From Brevibacterium sp. JSBI002 (GTDB lineage: Bacteria > Actinomycetota > Actinomycetes > Actinomycetales > Brevibacteriaceae): 64,000 bases of DNA. The DNA lies in assembly GCF_026013965.1 (NCBI RefSeq), contig NZ_CP110341.1:3224001-3288000 (forward strand), given 5' to 3'. The translations under genes and the position numbers were made by a program. Below are positions 16,770 to 25,730 of the stretch, in pieces; within the stretch, counting starts at the first letter, position 1; each line of letters begins with the position of its first letter. Under the pieces are notes generated by a model that had not been told where the DNA came from, searched no databases, and worked only from the letters and a program-made list of their open reading frames with translations.

Positions 16770-19078
16770 GTCAGGCTCCACAAACTCCCGCCCCCGCGGT
16801 CGCGATCATCGGCGTCGGACCGCGGGGTCTCACCGTTCTGGAGAGACTCGTGGCTCTGGCTGCGAAACGCTTCGCCGGCACCCTCGGCGCGCCCCGCAGC
16901 GCGGCTGACGCCACCACCGAGACCGCGCTGACCATCCACCTCATCGACCCGTACCCGCCCGGCGCGGGAATCGTGTGGCGCACCGACCAGCCCGAGTCTC
17001 TGCTGATGAACACCACCATCGCCGAGCAGACTGTCTTCCCCGACTCCAGCTGCAGCTTTCTCGGCCCCGAAGAAGCACCGACCGGACCGTCCATGGCCGA
17101 GTGGTACCTTGCCAACGGCGGCACCGAACCGCTGCACTCGACCTTCCCCAGCCGCAGTCTCTACGGCCGCTACCTCCGCGACGCCTACCGGCGCATCCGC
17201 GAGGGCGCACCGGACTTCATCGAGATCGTCGAACACCCGACGAAGGCCGAATCTGTCATCGACCTACCCGCGATGGACCTCCCGCAGCCGGTTCCTGAGG
17301 GATCGCGGGCCACAGTTCCCGAGCAGCTCGTGCGTTGCCAGAACGGCACGACGATCGTCGCCAGCGCAGTCGTCCTCGCCGTCGGCCACATCCCCAGCGC
17401 CCAGCCCGAGGAGCGCGCCCGCCTCGCCGCTTTCGCCGAACTGGGCGGCGGGCTCTACCTGCCGCAGGGTCTGCCCGCAGAAACCCCCGTCGCCGAGGTG
17501 GCCCCCGGTGAGCGGGTCATCGTCCGTGGAATGGGGCTCAACTACTTCGACCTGCAGACCCTGTTCACTCATGAGCGCGGCGGTCGCTATCAGGCGCAGC
17601 CCGGCGGACTGCTGCGGTATGTGCCCAGCGGTGACGAACCGCGGCTGGCACTGGGGTCACGACGCGGAATCCCGTACCGCAGCAAACCGATCTGTCATGA
17701 ACATCCTCGGCGGGACTGGCCCCTGCGGTATTTCACGAAGGACAATATCGCTCTGCTCGCCGGGATCGAGGACCTCGGCGGAGAACGCAAGGCCGGTGCC
17801 CGATTCAATGATCAGCTGTGGCCGCTCATCCTCGCCGACCTGCGTCTGGCGTACTATCACACGCTCTCCCAGGTCCGTCCCGGAGCGTTCGCCGATGACC
17901 CGGGCCAGCTGCGCGAGGCCATCGGCGAAGCCGTCTCGCGCCACCTGACCCGACGCACCTGGCAGGAGACCCACCCGCAGTCGGGCGAAGTCGGCTCGTC
18001 CGAGGATCGGGCCGCTGCGACCGCTCGCGCTGCGGCAAGCGCCACGGCCGCGACCAGCGCTGCACGAGCAGCCAGCGCCACGACCACCGAGGATGCCGCC
18101 CGTCTAGGCCGCGTCACCCGCGAGGCCTTCGCCTGGTCGGAGATCGAAGAGGCACTCGTGCCCGATCCCGCCGACCGCATGTCACTGCACACCCTGCTCA
18201 ACCCGCTCGAAGGCGAGCTCTTCACCAGCCGTGAGCCGGGCGAGACCGGTTCTCTGCACGAGTGGATGCTCGACTTCCTGCGCACTGACCTGCGCAGCTC
18301 TCTGGCAGGTCCGACCGGAAGTCCGGAGAAGGCGCTCTTCACCGTGCTGTGGCAGTCCCGGCTGCTGCTCAAGGAGCTCATCGTCGCAGGCCACATCGAT
18401 CGCGTTAGCATCGACATGGAGATCCTCGGCTGGTTCGAGGGCTTCGTCTCCGGCATCTGCGACGGCCCTCCACCGCAGCGGATCGCCGAACTCATCGCCC
18501 TCGCCGAGGCGGGAATCGTGACCTTCATCGGCCCCGATATGCGCATCGAAGAGAACCCGGACGCACTCCGTGGGGCCTCGGATGCACCCGAAGCCGAAGC
18601 AGAGAATGCAAGTTCCGGCATCGCCGCACGCCCGGACGGGTCCGAGAATCCCATTTCCGCGGTGCAGGGGCTCACCGATGAGACGCAGGGGCCGCGGCCG
18701 GAGATCTTCACGGTCACCTCGGCGCAGGCCGCCGGAGCGATCACGGGCAGCGTCGTCATCGATGCCGCGTCCCCGACGAACTCCGTCTCACGTGCCGCCG
18801 ACGTCCTGCTGCACGGGATGCTCGAACGCGGTCAGCTCACCGCGGCCCGTCTGACCTTAGACGACGGTCGGGAGAAGTTCCTCAACGGACTCGCGCTCAC
18901 GTCTCGGCCGTATCGCACGATCGATGTCGAGGGCAACGTCCACCCGCGCCGGTTCGCTCTGTCGATCCAGCTGTCCTCGAAGCAGTGGGGCCTCGCGATC
19001 GCAGCCAATCCGGGCACGAACGCAGCCACGCTCAACGATTCGCACGCCGCTGCCGAGGCGATCCTCGCCCTCCTCTGA
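16766..19078 (+). CDS. FAD/NAD(P)-binding protein (NAD_binding_9 type)
   Basis: A 770-residue protein starting at GTG 16766 inside the LCP stop (GTGA overlap). Near the N-terminus VAIIGVGPRGLTVLERL is a dinucleotide-binding Rossmann motif. HLIDPYPPGAGIVWRTDQPESLLMNT, PSRSLYGRYLRDAYRR, VVLAVGHIPS and IVRGMGLNYFDLQTLF are typical of the large actinobacterial FAD/NAD(P)-binding family (Pfam NAD_binding_9, HpnW-like). Members are flavoproteins, some of them probable N-hydroxylating or oxidising enzymes, but the substrate here is unknown. An Ala-rich low-complexity insert lies around residues 410-445. Overlap with the LCP gene implies co-translation, which is curious because an envelope role is not obvious for this family. 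Confidence 0.8.
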   Translation: MSQAPQTPAPAVAIIGVGPRGLTVLERLVALAAKRFAGTLGAPRSAADATTETALTIHLIDPYPPGAGIVWRTDQPESLLMNTTIAEQTVFPDSSCSFLGPEEAPTGPSMAEWYLANGGTEPLHSTFPSRSLYGRYLRDAYRRIREGAPDFIEIVEHPTKAESVIDLPAMDLPQPVPEGSRATVPEQLVRCQNGTTIVASAVVLAVGHIPSAQPEERARLAAFAELGGGLYLPQGLPAETPVAEVAPGERVIVRGMGLNYFDLQTLFTHERGGRYQAQPGGLLRYVPSGDEPRLALGSRRGIPYRSKPICHEHPRRDWPLRYFTKDNIALLAGIEDLGGERKAGARFNDQLWPLILADLRLAYYHTLSQVRPGAFADDPGQLREAIGEAVSRHLTRRTWQETHPQSGEVGSSEDRAAATARAAASATAATSAARAASATTTEDAARLGRVTREAFAWSEIEEALVPDPADRMSLHTLLNPLEGELFTSREPGETGSLHEWMLDFLRTDLRSSLAGPTGSPEKALFTVLWQSRLLLKELIVAGHIDRVSIDMEILGWFEGFVSGICDGPPPQRIAELIALAEAGIVTFIGPDMRIEENPDALRGASDAPEAEAENASSGIAARPDGSENPISAVQGLTDETQGPRPEIFTVTSAQAAGAITGSVVIDAASPTNSVSRAADVLLHGMLERGQLTAARLTLDDGREKFLNGLALTSRPYRTIDVEGNVHPRRFALSIQLSSKQWGLAIAANPGTNAATLNDSHAAAEAILALL

Positions 19079-19133
19079 GACCCCGCAGGCTCTTGCCCGG
19101 CGCCAGTCGCCCAGCACCGAACGCGAACTACCC

Positions 19134-19198
19134 CGTTTAAGGTGAACAGCCCTGTTTCAAACAAGAGCTATTCACCGCAAACTGTGCTGTTCGCAGAC
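19134..19198. repeat. Imperfect inverted repeat, copy 1 of a local pair
   Basis: The left arm GTTTAAGGTGAACAGC pairs with GCTATTCACCGCAAAC apart from three mismatches and is followed by GTGCTGTTCGCAGAC (19184-19198), which recurs exactly at 19372-19386 in copy 2. It follows the FAD-protein gene and may serve as its terminator. Confidence 0.6.
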
Positions 19199-19313
19199 TC
19201 GCCCCGCGCCTCGGGGGCGCAATAGGTACACCTTTCTCTGAACTGCTCACCGAGGAAAGTGTCCCGTCCAGAGAAGACGAGACCAAAACAGCCTTCCTCA
19301 GCCCACTGACGCC

Positions 19314-19386
19314 AACAGCACGGTTTAAGGCGATTAGCCCCTGTTCAAACAGATGCTGTTCGCCTTAAACCGTGCTGTTCGCAGAC
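19314..19386. repeat. Long perfect inverted repeat, copy 2, between convergent genes
   Basis: Perfect 20-base arms (19314-19333, beginning AACAGCACGG, and 19360-19379) with a 26-base loop that itself contains CTGT-TCAA-ACAG. It lies between the plus-strand FAD gene and the minus-strand YhgE gene, so a bidirectional terminator role is likely. The rest of the 370-base gap holds no gene. Confidence 0.75.
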
Positions 19387-19447
19387 GTGCCACGGTGCGA
19401 CGCCCCAGGGCCGTCCTAGACGGCGCCCCGGAGCACCGCCCCGACGC

Positions 19448-21838
19448 TTACGCCATTTCGAGGGCGGCTTCGGGCTTCGTGGTCCGGGCCCGAACGATGG
19501 CCAGCAGCGACATCACGATGCCGATGACCGCCCAGGCCAGCAGTCCGCCGTACGCGGCAGCCTGCCCGCTGGTGCCCGCGGCGATCGCAGCGAAGCCGTT
19601 CATCGACGGAGTCAGCGGCAGGATCGGCGCCACGAAGTCGAAGAACTGCGGCACGGCTCCGATCGTCCGACCCGCCACGGCCAGCACGACGGCGATGACC
19701 GAGAGGAACCTGCCCACTCCCCCGAACCACGCCACGAGGGCGAAGTTCAGGATCATAAACACGATCGCTGAGACGAACGTGAGCACTGCGATGTCGAAGC
19801 CCTGGATCGCGTCGATGTCCATCACGGTGACCGCGAGGATTGAGAGCACGAGCGCCTGCAGCACGCCGACGACGAGGCCGGGCAGCAGTCCGCGCGCCCA
19901 CACGGCGAACGAGGACTTCGTCGAGAGCAGAGCCCACGCCGGGATCGGCTTGAGCACCGTGTAGGTGACCAGTCCGCCGATCCACAGGGCGAGCATGATG
20001 AGCAGCGCGATCGTCGATCCCGCCAGCACATCCGTGACGCTGTCCGTGTCCGGCGATTCGATATTCGCCGAGGCGACCTTGGCCAAGCGGTCACGTTCCG
20101 GAGCCGTGTAGGACGGCACTTCGTCCGCACCGTCCTTGACGCCGTCGGAGAACTTGCTCACGCCCTTCGCGTACTTGCCCGTGCCCTCATCGAGTTCGTC
20201 GAGGCCGGCGGCCAGCTCTGAGGTGCCGGTCGCGGCCTCGGAGACGCCGTCGGTGTACTTGCCGACGCCGGTGCTGTATTCGCTCAGCCCATCGCTGAGC
20301 TGACCGGCACCGTCGGAGAGTTCCGAGGAACCGTCTGCGACCTTGCCGATGCCCTTGGACAGCGCCGGCATGCCGTCGGCGAGCTGCTGGTTGCCGTCGG
20401 CGACGCCGGCGGCACCGTCACGCAGCCCCTTCGAGGCCTCCAACAGCTTCGGAGCATTCTTCGAGATGTCCTCCATGCCCTTCATCAGATCGCCGAGGCC
20501 GTCCTCGAGTCCCTTGACGAACTTGGTCACACCATCGGAGAGTTCCGAAGCACCCGTGGCGAGGTCATCGGACCCGCCGAGGAGGGACGAGCCGTTCTGC
20601 TCCTGCTCGAGCCCGTCGACGGCCTGGTTCAGACCACCCGAAGTGCCGCCCAGCAGCCCCTGAGCGTAGGCCTGTTCGATGCCCTGACAGACCTGGTCGG
20701 GGGTGCCGGTCGGGCACATCTCGGCCCGTGCCTGCTCCGCCTCGTCCTCTGTCATGATGCCGGCAGCCACGAGCGCGTTGAGATCAGGCTTCGTCCCGGC
20801 AAGCTGATCGGCCTTGTCCGCTCCCTCTTTCAGTCCGTCTCGGTACTGGTGCAGTCCGTCGGAGAGGCCTGAGGCGCCCTTGGACACACCGTCGGCGCCC
20901 TTCTCGAGTTCCTTCCCGCCCTTGGTGATGTCACCGAGGCCGCCTTCGCCCGAGTCGCCGGATCCGGCGAAGCCCTTGATGATCTCGTCGATGGACTTCG
21001 TGTATTCGTCGACTCCGTCGGAAAGCTCACCGGAGCCGTCTGCCAGCTTCTGCGTGCTCTCGGGCAGCTTCGAGGTCTTCTTGTCGAGTTCGTTCAGGCC
21101 CCCGGACATCTCCGAGGCACCCTTGGACAGTTCGCCGGCGCCCTTCGACAGCTCTGTGGCTCCGGACTTGAGCTCGCCGCCGTTGTCGCTGAGCTGCTTC
21201 ATGCCCGTAGACAGCTCGCCGGCGCCTTCGGCCGATTGTCCGGTACCTTCCTTGAGGCCTTCGGCACCCTTGTCGAGTTCCCCGGCGGCGTCGCCGAGGT
21301 CCGTCATCTGATCGCCCATCTTGTTGAAGCCGACGTAGATGTTGTCGAGGTAGTTCTCGGTCATCTGCGTGTTGAACGTCGTCCGCGCCACCCCGGCGAC
21401 GGATCGGGAGATCTGCGTATCGAGCGCGGGAGCGGTCCCGGAGACGTCGACGTCGAGCTGCGTCTGCGTCGCCGACTTCGCATCATCGACCGAGGTCACA
21501 GCGCGGGAGAAGCCTTCGGGGATCGTCAGCTTCGCGGCGTAGGTGCCGTCGGACAGCCCGTTCTTCGCATCCTCTTCGTCGGTGATGACCCAGTGGATAT
21601 TGTTCTCGTCCTCGCCCACCAGGCCGCTGGTCAGCTGACGGCCGATCGGCACGGTCTTGCCGTCGACCTTCGCCCCGTCATCGTTGTTGACGATGGCCGC
21701 TTCGATGGTCTCGAGGCGATCGCCGCTCTTCCACGTGGCGAGGATGAATCCGGCCGCCACGATGATCGGGATGAGGACCAGGCCGAGGAGGGAGAGCCAG
21801 TTCACCGGCTTCTTCGAGTTCGCACGTTCGAGTCTCAC
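19448..21838 (-). CDS. YhgE/Pip-family membrane protein
   Basis: A 796-residue protein. One TM helix lies at the N-terminus (LSLLGLVLIPIIVAAGFILATW), followed by the YhgE N-terminal domain (IEAAIVNNDDGAKVDGKTVPIGRQLTSGLV). A long central extracellular rod of repeated L-x-x-G heptad-like units (GAGELSKGASEMSGGLNEL and many more) spans about residues 180-570. A C-terminal block of about five or six TM helices (about 600-790) follows, as in ABC-2-type permeases. YhgE/Pip proteins include phage-infection protein and the EsaA/YueB family linked to type VII secretion. Its GTG start overlaps the MMPL stop (GTGA), so the two are co-translated and likely form one export system controlled by the upstream TetR. 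Confidence 0.9.
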   Translation of the reverse strand: MRLERANSKKPVNWLSLLGLVLIPIIVAAGFILATWKSGDRLETIEAAIVNNDDGAKVDGKTVPIGRQLTSGLVGEDENNIHWVITDEEDAKNGLSDGTYAAKLTIPEGFSRAVTSVDDAKSATQTQLDVDVSGTAPALDTQISRSVAGVARTTFNTQMTENYLDNIYVGFNKMGDQMTDLGDAAGELDKGAEGLKEGTGQSAEGAGELSTGMKQLSDNGGELKSGATELSKGAGELSKGASEMSGGLNELDKKTSKLPESTQKLADGSGELSDGVDEYTKSIDEIIKGFAGSGDSGEGGLGDITKGGKELEKGADGVSKGASGLSDGLHQYRDGLKEGADKADQLAGTKPDLNALVAAGIMTEDEAEQARAEMCPTGTPDQVCQGIEQAYAQGLLGGTSGGLNQAVDGLEQEQNGSSLLGGSDDLATGASELSDGVTKFVKGLEDGLGDLMKGMEDISKNAPKLLEASKGLRDGAAGVADGNQQLADGMPALSKGIGKVADGSSELSDGAGQLSDGLSEYSTGVGKYTDGVSEAATGTSELAAGLDELDEGTGKYAKGVSKFSDGVKDGADEVPSYTAPERDRLAKVASANIESPDTDSVTDVLAGSTIALLIMLALWIGGLVTYTVLKPIPAWALLSTKSSFAVWARGLLPGLVVGVLQALVLSILAVTVMDIDAIQGFDIAVLTFVSAIVFMILNFALVAWFGGVGRFLSVIAVVLAVAGRTIGAVPQFFDFVAPILPLTPSMNGFAAIAAGTSGQAAAYGGLLAWAVIGIVMSLLAIVRARTTKPEAALEMA

Positions 21839-24795
21839 GACTGCACACCTTCCATGTTGGTGCTGTCGACGGCGTGGGTGTGTTCGCCGTCGGATTCGCT
21901 GTCGGTTCCGCCTCGCTCATTGGGTCGAGCCTCGTCGAGGTCGAGGTGGAAGTAGTTCGTTTCGGGATCGAAGGTCCCTGCCACGTCCCCGTCGGGCAGG
22001 CCGAGGATGACGGTGGTGCCGTCGGCGACGAGCTGCGGCAGCAGATCGCGCAGGTCCCGTGCGGGTCCGGCCGATTCCCGTGCCCCTGCCGCGAGCTTCT
22101 CCGCTCCGTCGATGACGAGCAGATCCGGCGCCGAGGCGGCCATCCGAGAGATGTCGCGCGGGCTGATCGTCCGGTCGGCTTCACCCCGGCTGAGGTCGAG
22201 GTAGGGAACCTGCCGGCGGACCCGTCCGGCGTGTTCGGGCAGGACGTTCTGGCCGATCTTCATCTCCCCGTCCGTGAGTCCGACGCGGCCGGACACGGCG
22301 AGCAGGAGGGCTCGGCGGGAATCGCCGCTGGCGACGAGGATCTGACCAGGCAGCAGGGAGACGTCGACGCGGGCGAAGCCGCGGTCTCCGGAGTACACGC
22401 CGATTCCGCGTCCGTAGACTCGATAGACCGAGTTCGGTTCCGGCCAGTCGCGCAGGGCCACCTCGTGGGCGAGGCCCTCTCCTTCGACGTCGAGGCGCGG
22501 CAGGATCCGATCGAGCCACTTCGGCAGCCACCAGGCCTTGTCGCCGAGCAGCTGCATGATCGCCGGCACCAGCGACATGCGCACGACGAAGGCGTCGACG
22601 AAGATGCCGGCGGCCAAGGCGAGCGCGATCGATTTGATGATCGGTTCGCCGGCGGGCACGAAGGCCGCGAAGACGGAGAACATGATGATCGCTGCGGCCG
22701 AGACGACGCGGGCAGACGAGGCGAACCCGGCCCTGATGGCGTCCTTGGCCGAGGAGCCGTGGACATAGGCTTCGCGCATGCCCGAGACGAGGAACACCTC
22801 GTAGTCCATCGCGAGGCCGAAGAGGATGCCCATGACGATGATCGGCAGGAAGCTGATAACCGGTCCCGTCCCGTCGATGCCCAAGGGGCCTGCGAAGAGT
22901 CCGTCGTGGAATACGAGGACCACCGTGCCGAAGGAGGCGAAGACGGAGAGGAGGAACCCGCCGGTGGCCTTGATCGGCACCGCCACGGAGCGGAAGACCA
23001 TCATGAGCAGGATGATGGAGAGTCCGACGACGAAGATGCCGAAGGGCACCAGAGCCTTGCCGAGCTGGTCCGAGACGTCGATCTGGATCGCGGTGGCACC
23101 GGTGACGGCGGTGTCGAAATCGAAGTCGTCCTCGATCTCCGTGCTCAGGTCCCGCAGCCGATCGACCGTGTCGAGGGTCGCCGGATCGTCGGAGGCGGTG
23201 GTCGGAATGATCTGGAAGAGCCCGACGGTCGCGTCCCGGTTCGGGGTGGCCATGATGACCTGCTCGACGCCGTCGACCTTCTCGATGCGCTTCTCGATCT
23301 CCTCGACGTCACCGAGCGGATCATCGCTGGTCACGATCTGGCTGGTCATGACCAGGGGTCCGTTGTAGCCGGGCCCGAAGTGCTCGTCGATGAGGTCGTA
23401 GGTCGCCCGCGCCGGGGTGCCCTGCTCCTGGTCGCCTGCAGTGGGCAGGGACAGCTGGAGCTGGGTAGCGGGGATCGCGAAGAGCGCGAGGCCGCCGACG
23501 ATGACGACGATCGTCAGCAGCGGGATCTTCGTGACGACCTTGAGCCACCCGGCGAAGAACTTGTTCATGATCGTCGGCGGGTACGGGTCGCCGCCCTCGG
23601 CGCGCGCCTCGTCGGCGATCTTCTCCCGCAGGGCCGGGTCGGTCGCCTCGGCGGGGGTTCCTGTGGAACCGTCGGTCGCCTCGGTGCCGGTCGATGATCC
23701 CTGCGCCGAGGCGGTCGTGCCCGTCGTCGCCCGCTGAGCGGCCGCGGCGTAGGCCTTCCGGTAGCGCTTCGTCGGCTTCGGGGTGATCTTGGATTTGGCG
23801 AGCCCCAGCAGGGCGGGGACCATCGTCAGGGAGATCATCACGGCCACGGCGACGGAGCCGGAGGCCCCGATGCCCATGATCGTGAGGAAGGGGATGCCGG
23901 CCAGGGACAGGCCGAGGAGTGCGATCATCACGGTCATGCCCGCGAAGACGACAGCGGATCCGGCAGTCGCGACGGCGCGACCGGCCGCCTCGATGGGGTC
24001 GTGGCCTTCAGCGAGGAGGTCGCGGGCGCGGGAGACGATGAAGAGTGCGTAGTCGATGCCCACAGCCAGGCCGAGCATGAGCGCGAGCATGATCGATGAG
24101 GAGTTGATCGTCGCGAATGCGGTGCCGCCGACGATGAGCAGCACGGAGATGCCGACGCCGATGAGCGCGGTGATCAGCGGCATTCCCGCGGCGCGGAAGG
24201 ACCCGAGGGTGAGCAGGAGGACGATGAAGGCGATGACGACGCCGATGCCTTCGACCCAGGAGATCTCGACACCGGTGATCTGGAAGAGCTCACCGCCGCC
24301 TTCGACCTGCGCTCCGGGCAGGGCGTCGCGCAGCGGGTCGAGGGCCTCGATGAGGTTGTCGCCGGCGTCTTCCCCTACGTCCTGCTGAGTGCCGTCGTAC
24401 TGGACGGAGATCATGGCCGCCGTCTCGTCCTTGCTGATGGCGCCCTCGACGAGATCGGAATACGGGGAGGTCACCGTGTCGACGTGCGGGAGGTCCTCGA
24501 TGCGGTCGATCTCGTCTTCGATCGCGTCCTTGTACTTCGCGTCCTCCACCGAATCGCCGTCGTCGGCGACGACGATCACCGAGGCGGAGACGCCGGCGGC
24601 TTCGGGGAACGTCGACTTCATCGAGTCCAGAGCGGTCTGCGCCTCCGAACCCGGGAGTGTGAAGTCATTGTCGAAGTCCTTGGAGAAGGCGGCGACTCCG
24701 GCTCCGACGAGCACGAAGATCAGCAGCCACGCGGCGATGAAGCGCCACGGGGTCCGATACGCACGACGGCCCAGGGCGTAGAGGAAAGTTGACAC
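21835..24795 (-). CDS. MMPL/RND-family exporter with C-terminal pseudo-ABC domain
   Basis: From GTG 24795 (ribosome site CGAGG six bases upstream) the product has 986 residues. Two RND-type halves, each with one TM, an extracellular loop and five or six TMs, are typical of MMPL/YdfJ transporters (TPWRFIAAWLLIFVLVGAG; GVGISVLLIVGGTAFATINSSS; GLAVGIDYALFIVSRARDLLAEGHDP; MGILFGLAMDYEVFLVSGMREAY). After the last TM, about residues 780-940, a soluble domain reads like an ABC ATPase: LPGQILVASGDSRRALLLAVSGRV in the Walker A place and APDLLVIDGAEKL in the Walker B place, then ADGTTVILGLPDGD. The P-loop lacks GKS/T and the DE pair is missing, so ATP hydrolysis is unlikely. It is coupled to YhgE downstream. 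Confidence 0.9.
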   Translation of the reverse strand: MSTFLYALGRRAYRTPWRFIAAWLLIFVLVGAGVAAFSKDFDNDFTLPGSEAQTALDSMKSTFPEAAGVSASVIVVADDGDSVEDAKYKDAIEDEIDRIEDLPHVDTVTSPYSDLVEGAISKDETAAMISVQYDGTQQDVGEDAGDNLIEALDPLRDALPGAQVEGGGELFQITGVEISWVEGIGVVIAFIVLLLTLGSFRAAGMPLITALIGVGISVLLIVGGTAFATINSSSIMLALMLGLAVGIDYALFIVSRARDLLAEGHDPIEAAGRAVATAGSAVVFAGMTVMIALLGLSLAGIPFLTIMGIGASGSVAVAVMISLTMVPALLGLAKSKITPKPTKRYRKAYAAAAQRATTGTTASAQGSSTGTEATDGSTGTPAEATDPALREKIADEARAEGGDPYPPTIMNKFFAGWLKVVTKIPLLTIVVIVGGLALFAIPATQLQLSLPTAGDQEQGTPARATYDLIDEHFGPGYNGPLVMTSQIVTSDDPLGDVEEIEKRIEKVDGVEQVIMATPNRDATVGLFQIIPTTASDDPATLDTVDRLRDLSTEIEDDFDFDTAVTGATAIQIDVSDQLGKALVPFGIFVVGLSIILLMMVFRSVAVPIKATGGFLLSVFASFGTVVLVFHDGLFAGPLGIDGTGPVISFLPIIVMGILFGLAMDYEVFLVSGMREAYVHGSSAKDAIRAGFASSARVVSAAAIIMFSVFAAFVPAGEPIIKSIALALAAGIFVDAFVVRMSLVPAIMQLLGDKAWWLPKWLDRILPRLDVEGEGLAHEVALRDWPEPNSVYRVYGRGIGVYSGDRGFARVDVSLLPGQILVASGDSRRALLLAVSGRVGLTDGEMKIGQNVLPEHAGRVRRQVPYLDLSRGEADRTISPRDISRMAASAPDLLVIDGAEKLAAGARESAGPARDLRDLLPQLVADGTTVILGLPDGDVAGTFDPETNYFHLDLDEARPNERGGTDSESDGEHTHAVDSTNMEGVQS

Positions 24796-24805
24796 GAAAA
24801 CCTCG

Positions 24806-24836
24806 ATACAAAAGTGTATTGGATACAGTGTTGTAT
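24806..24836. promoter_or_regulatory. Two tandem TetR operator palindromes
   Basis: ATACA-AAAG-TGTAT (24806-24819) and ATACA-GTGT-TGTAT (24823-24836) are perfect half-site palindromes with centres 17 bases apart, between the divergent MMPL and TetR genes. A TTGACA hexamer at 24789-24794 is a possible -35 for tetR. Confidence 0.75.
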
Positions 24837-24998
24837 TGTTGTGCACTGCCCACATTCCACGCAAATGGATCCCAGGTTGAGCGGGGATTCCCATGAGATG
24901 CTCAGGCGCCTCGCTCTCCGCCCCACCGTCGCGGTCGGCTCCGATGTCGGCGCAGACGACTGCACCACCTTGGCCATCGCCGACCCCACCGCAGCGAA

Positions 24999-25661
24999 AT
25001 GACGATGAACACAGACGAACTCAGCCCACGCAGACGCCAGACCCGATACACCCTCGTTCAGGCCGGCACCTCGGTGTTCGCCGTGCGCGGCATCGACGGC
25101 GCCTCGATCGAGGAGATCTGCGAGGCCGGAGGCCTGACCCGAGGGGCGTTCTATTCGAACTTCTCCAGCCGTGACGATCTGGTGCTCGCGATCATCGAGA
25201 TGCGCACCTCGGAGAACCTCGATCGCCTCGACGACACGATCCAGCGGTGGTCTGAGCAGCTCATGGCCACTGCCGAGGTGCCTGAGATCAAAGCTCTGAT
25301 GACGCAGTTCATCGACGATGTCTTCAATGAGAAGAAGCAGACCGTGGCCGAAACGATCACGGAACAGGAGATCGAGCTCTACTGCCTGCGGATCCCGCAT
25401 CTCCACGCCCGCTATGTCGAACTCAACGCCCCTCAGCTCGACCGGCTGGCCGCACTCGTGACCACGGCCCTCGACGTCGCCGGCGCCATGACGAAGCAGC
25501 CGATCGGCGACTTCCTCACGATCATCATCTCCGTGTTCAACCGGATCGCCCTGACTGCGGCGGCCGGGAAGAAGATGGACGAGCACGTCGCCATCGATCC
25601 GAGCCTCATCGTCGAGGTCCTCATGCACCTCATCGACTTCTGTCCCGACAGCGATGGCTGA
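24999..25661 (+). CDS. TetR-family transcriptional repressor
   Basis: A 220-residue protein. The N-terminal 60 residues form the TetR DNA-binding domain: RQTRYTLVQAGTSVFAVRGIDGASIEEICEAGGLTRGAFYSNFSSRDDLVLAI, with the helix-turn-helix at ASIEEICEAGGLTRGAFYSNF. The C-terminal ligand-binding part is helical and not assignable to a ligand. ATG codons at 24999 and 25005 are both possible starts. It is divergent from the MMPL-YhgE operon, with two palindromes in the 200-base gap, so repression of that operon and of itself is the natural inference. A lipophilic compound or drug exported by the system is a likely inducer, not shown. Confidence 0.92.
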   Translation: MTMNTDELSPRRRQTRYTLVQAGTSVFAVRGIDGASIEEICEAGGLTRGAFYSNFSSRDDLVLAIIEMRTSENLDRLDDTIQRWSEQLMATAEVPEIKALMTQFIDDVFNEKKQTVAETITEQEIELYCLRIPHLHARYVELNAPQLDRLAALVTTALDVAGAMTKQPIGDFLTIIISVFNRIALTAAAGKKMDEHVAIDPSLIVEVLMHLIDFCPDSDG

Positions 25662-25730
25662 ACGAGTCTGCCGCTATCACGAGGCCTGAACGCGCTCGAC
25701 GAATCGGTTCGAGGCACTAAGGTGGTGCCC

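Noticed and set aside
20150..21300. Apparent tandem DNA repeats
   Set aside because: They encode the L-x-x-G heptad-like rod of the YhgE protein and stay in frame throughout.
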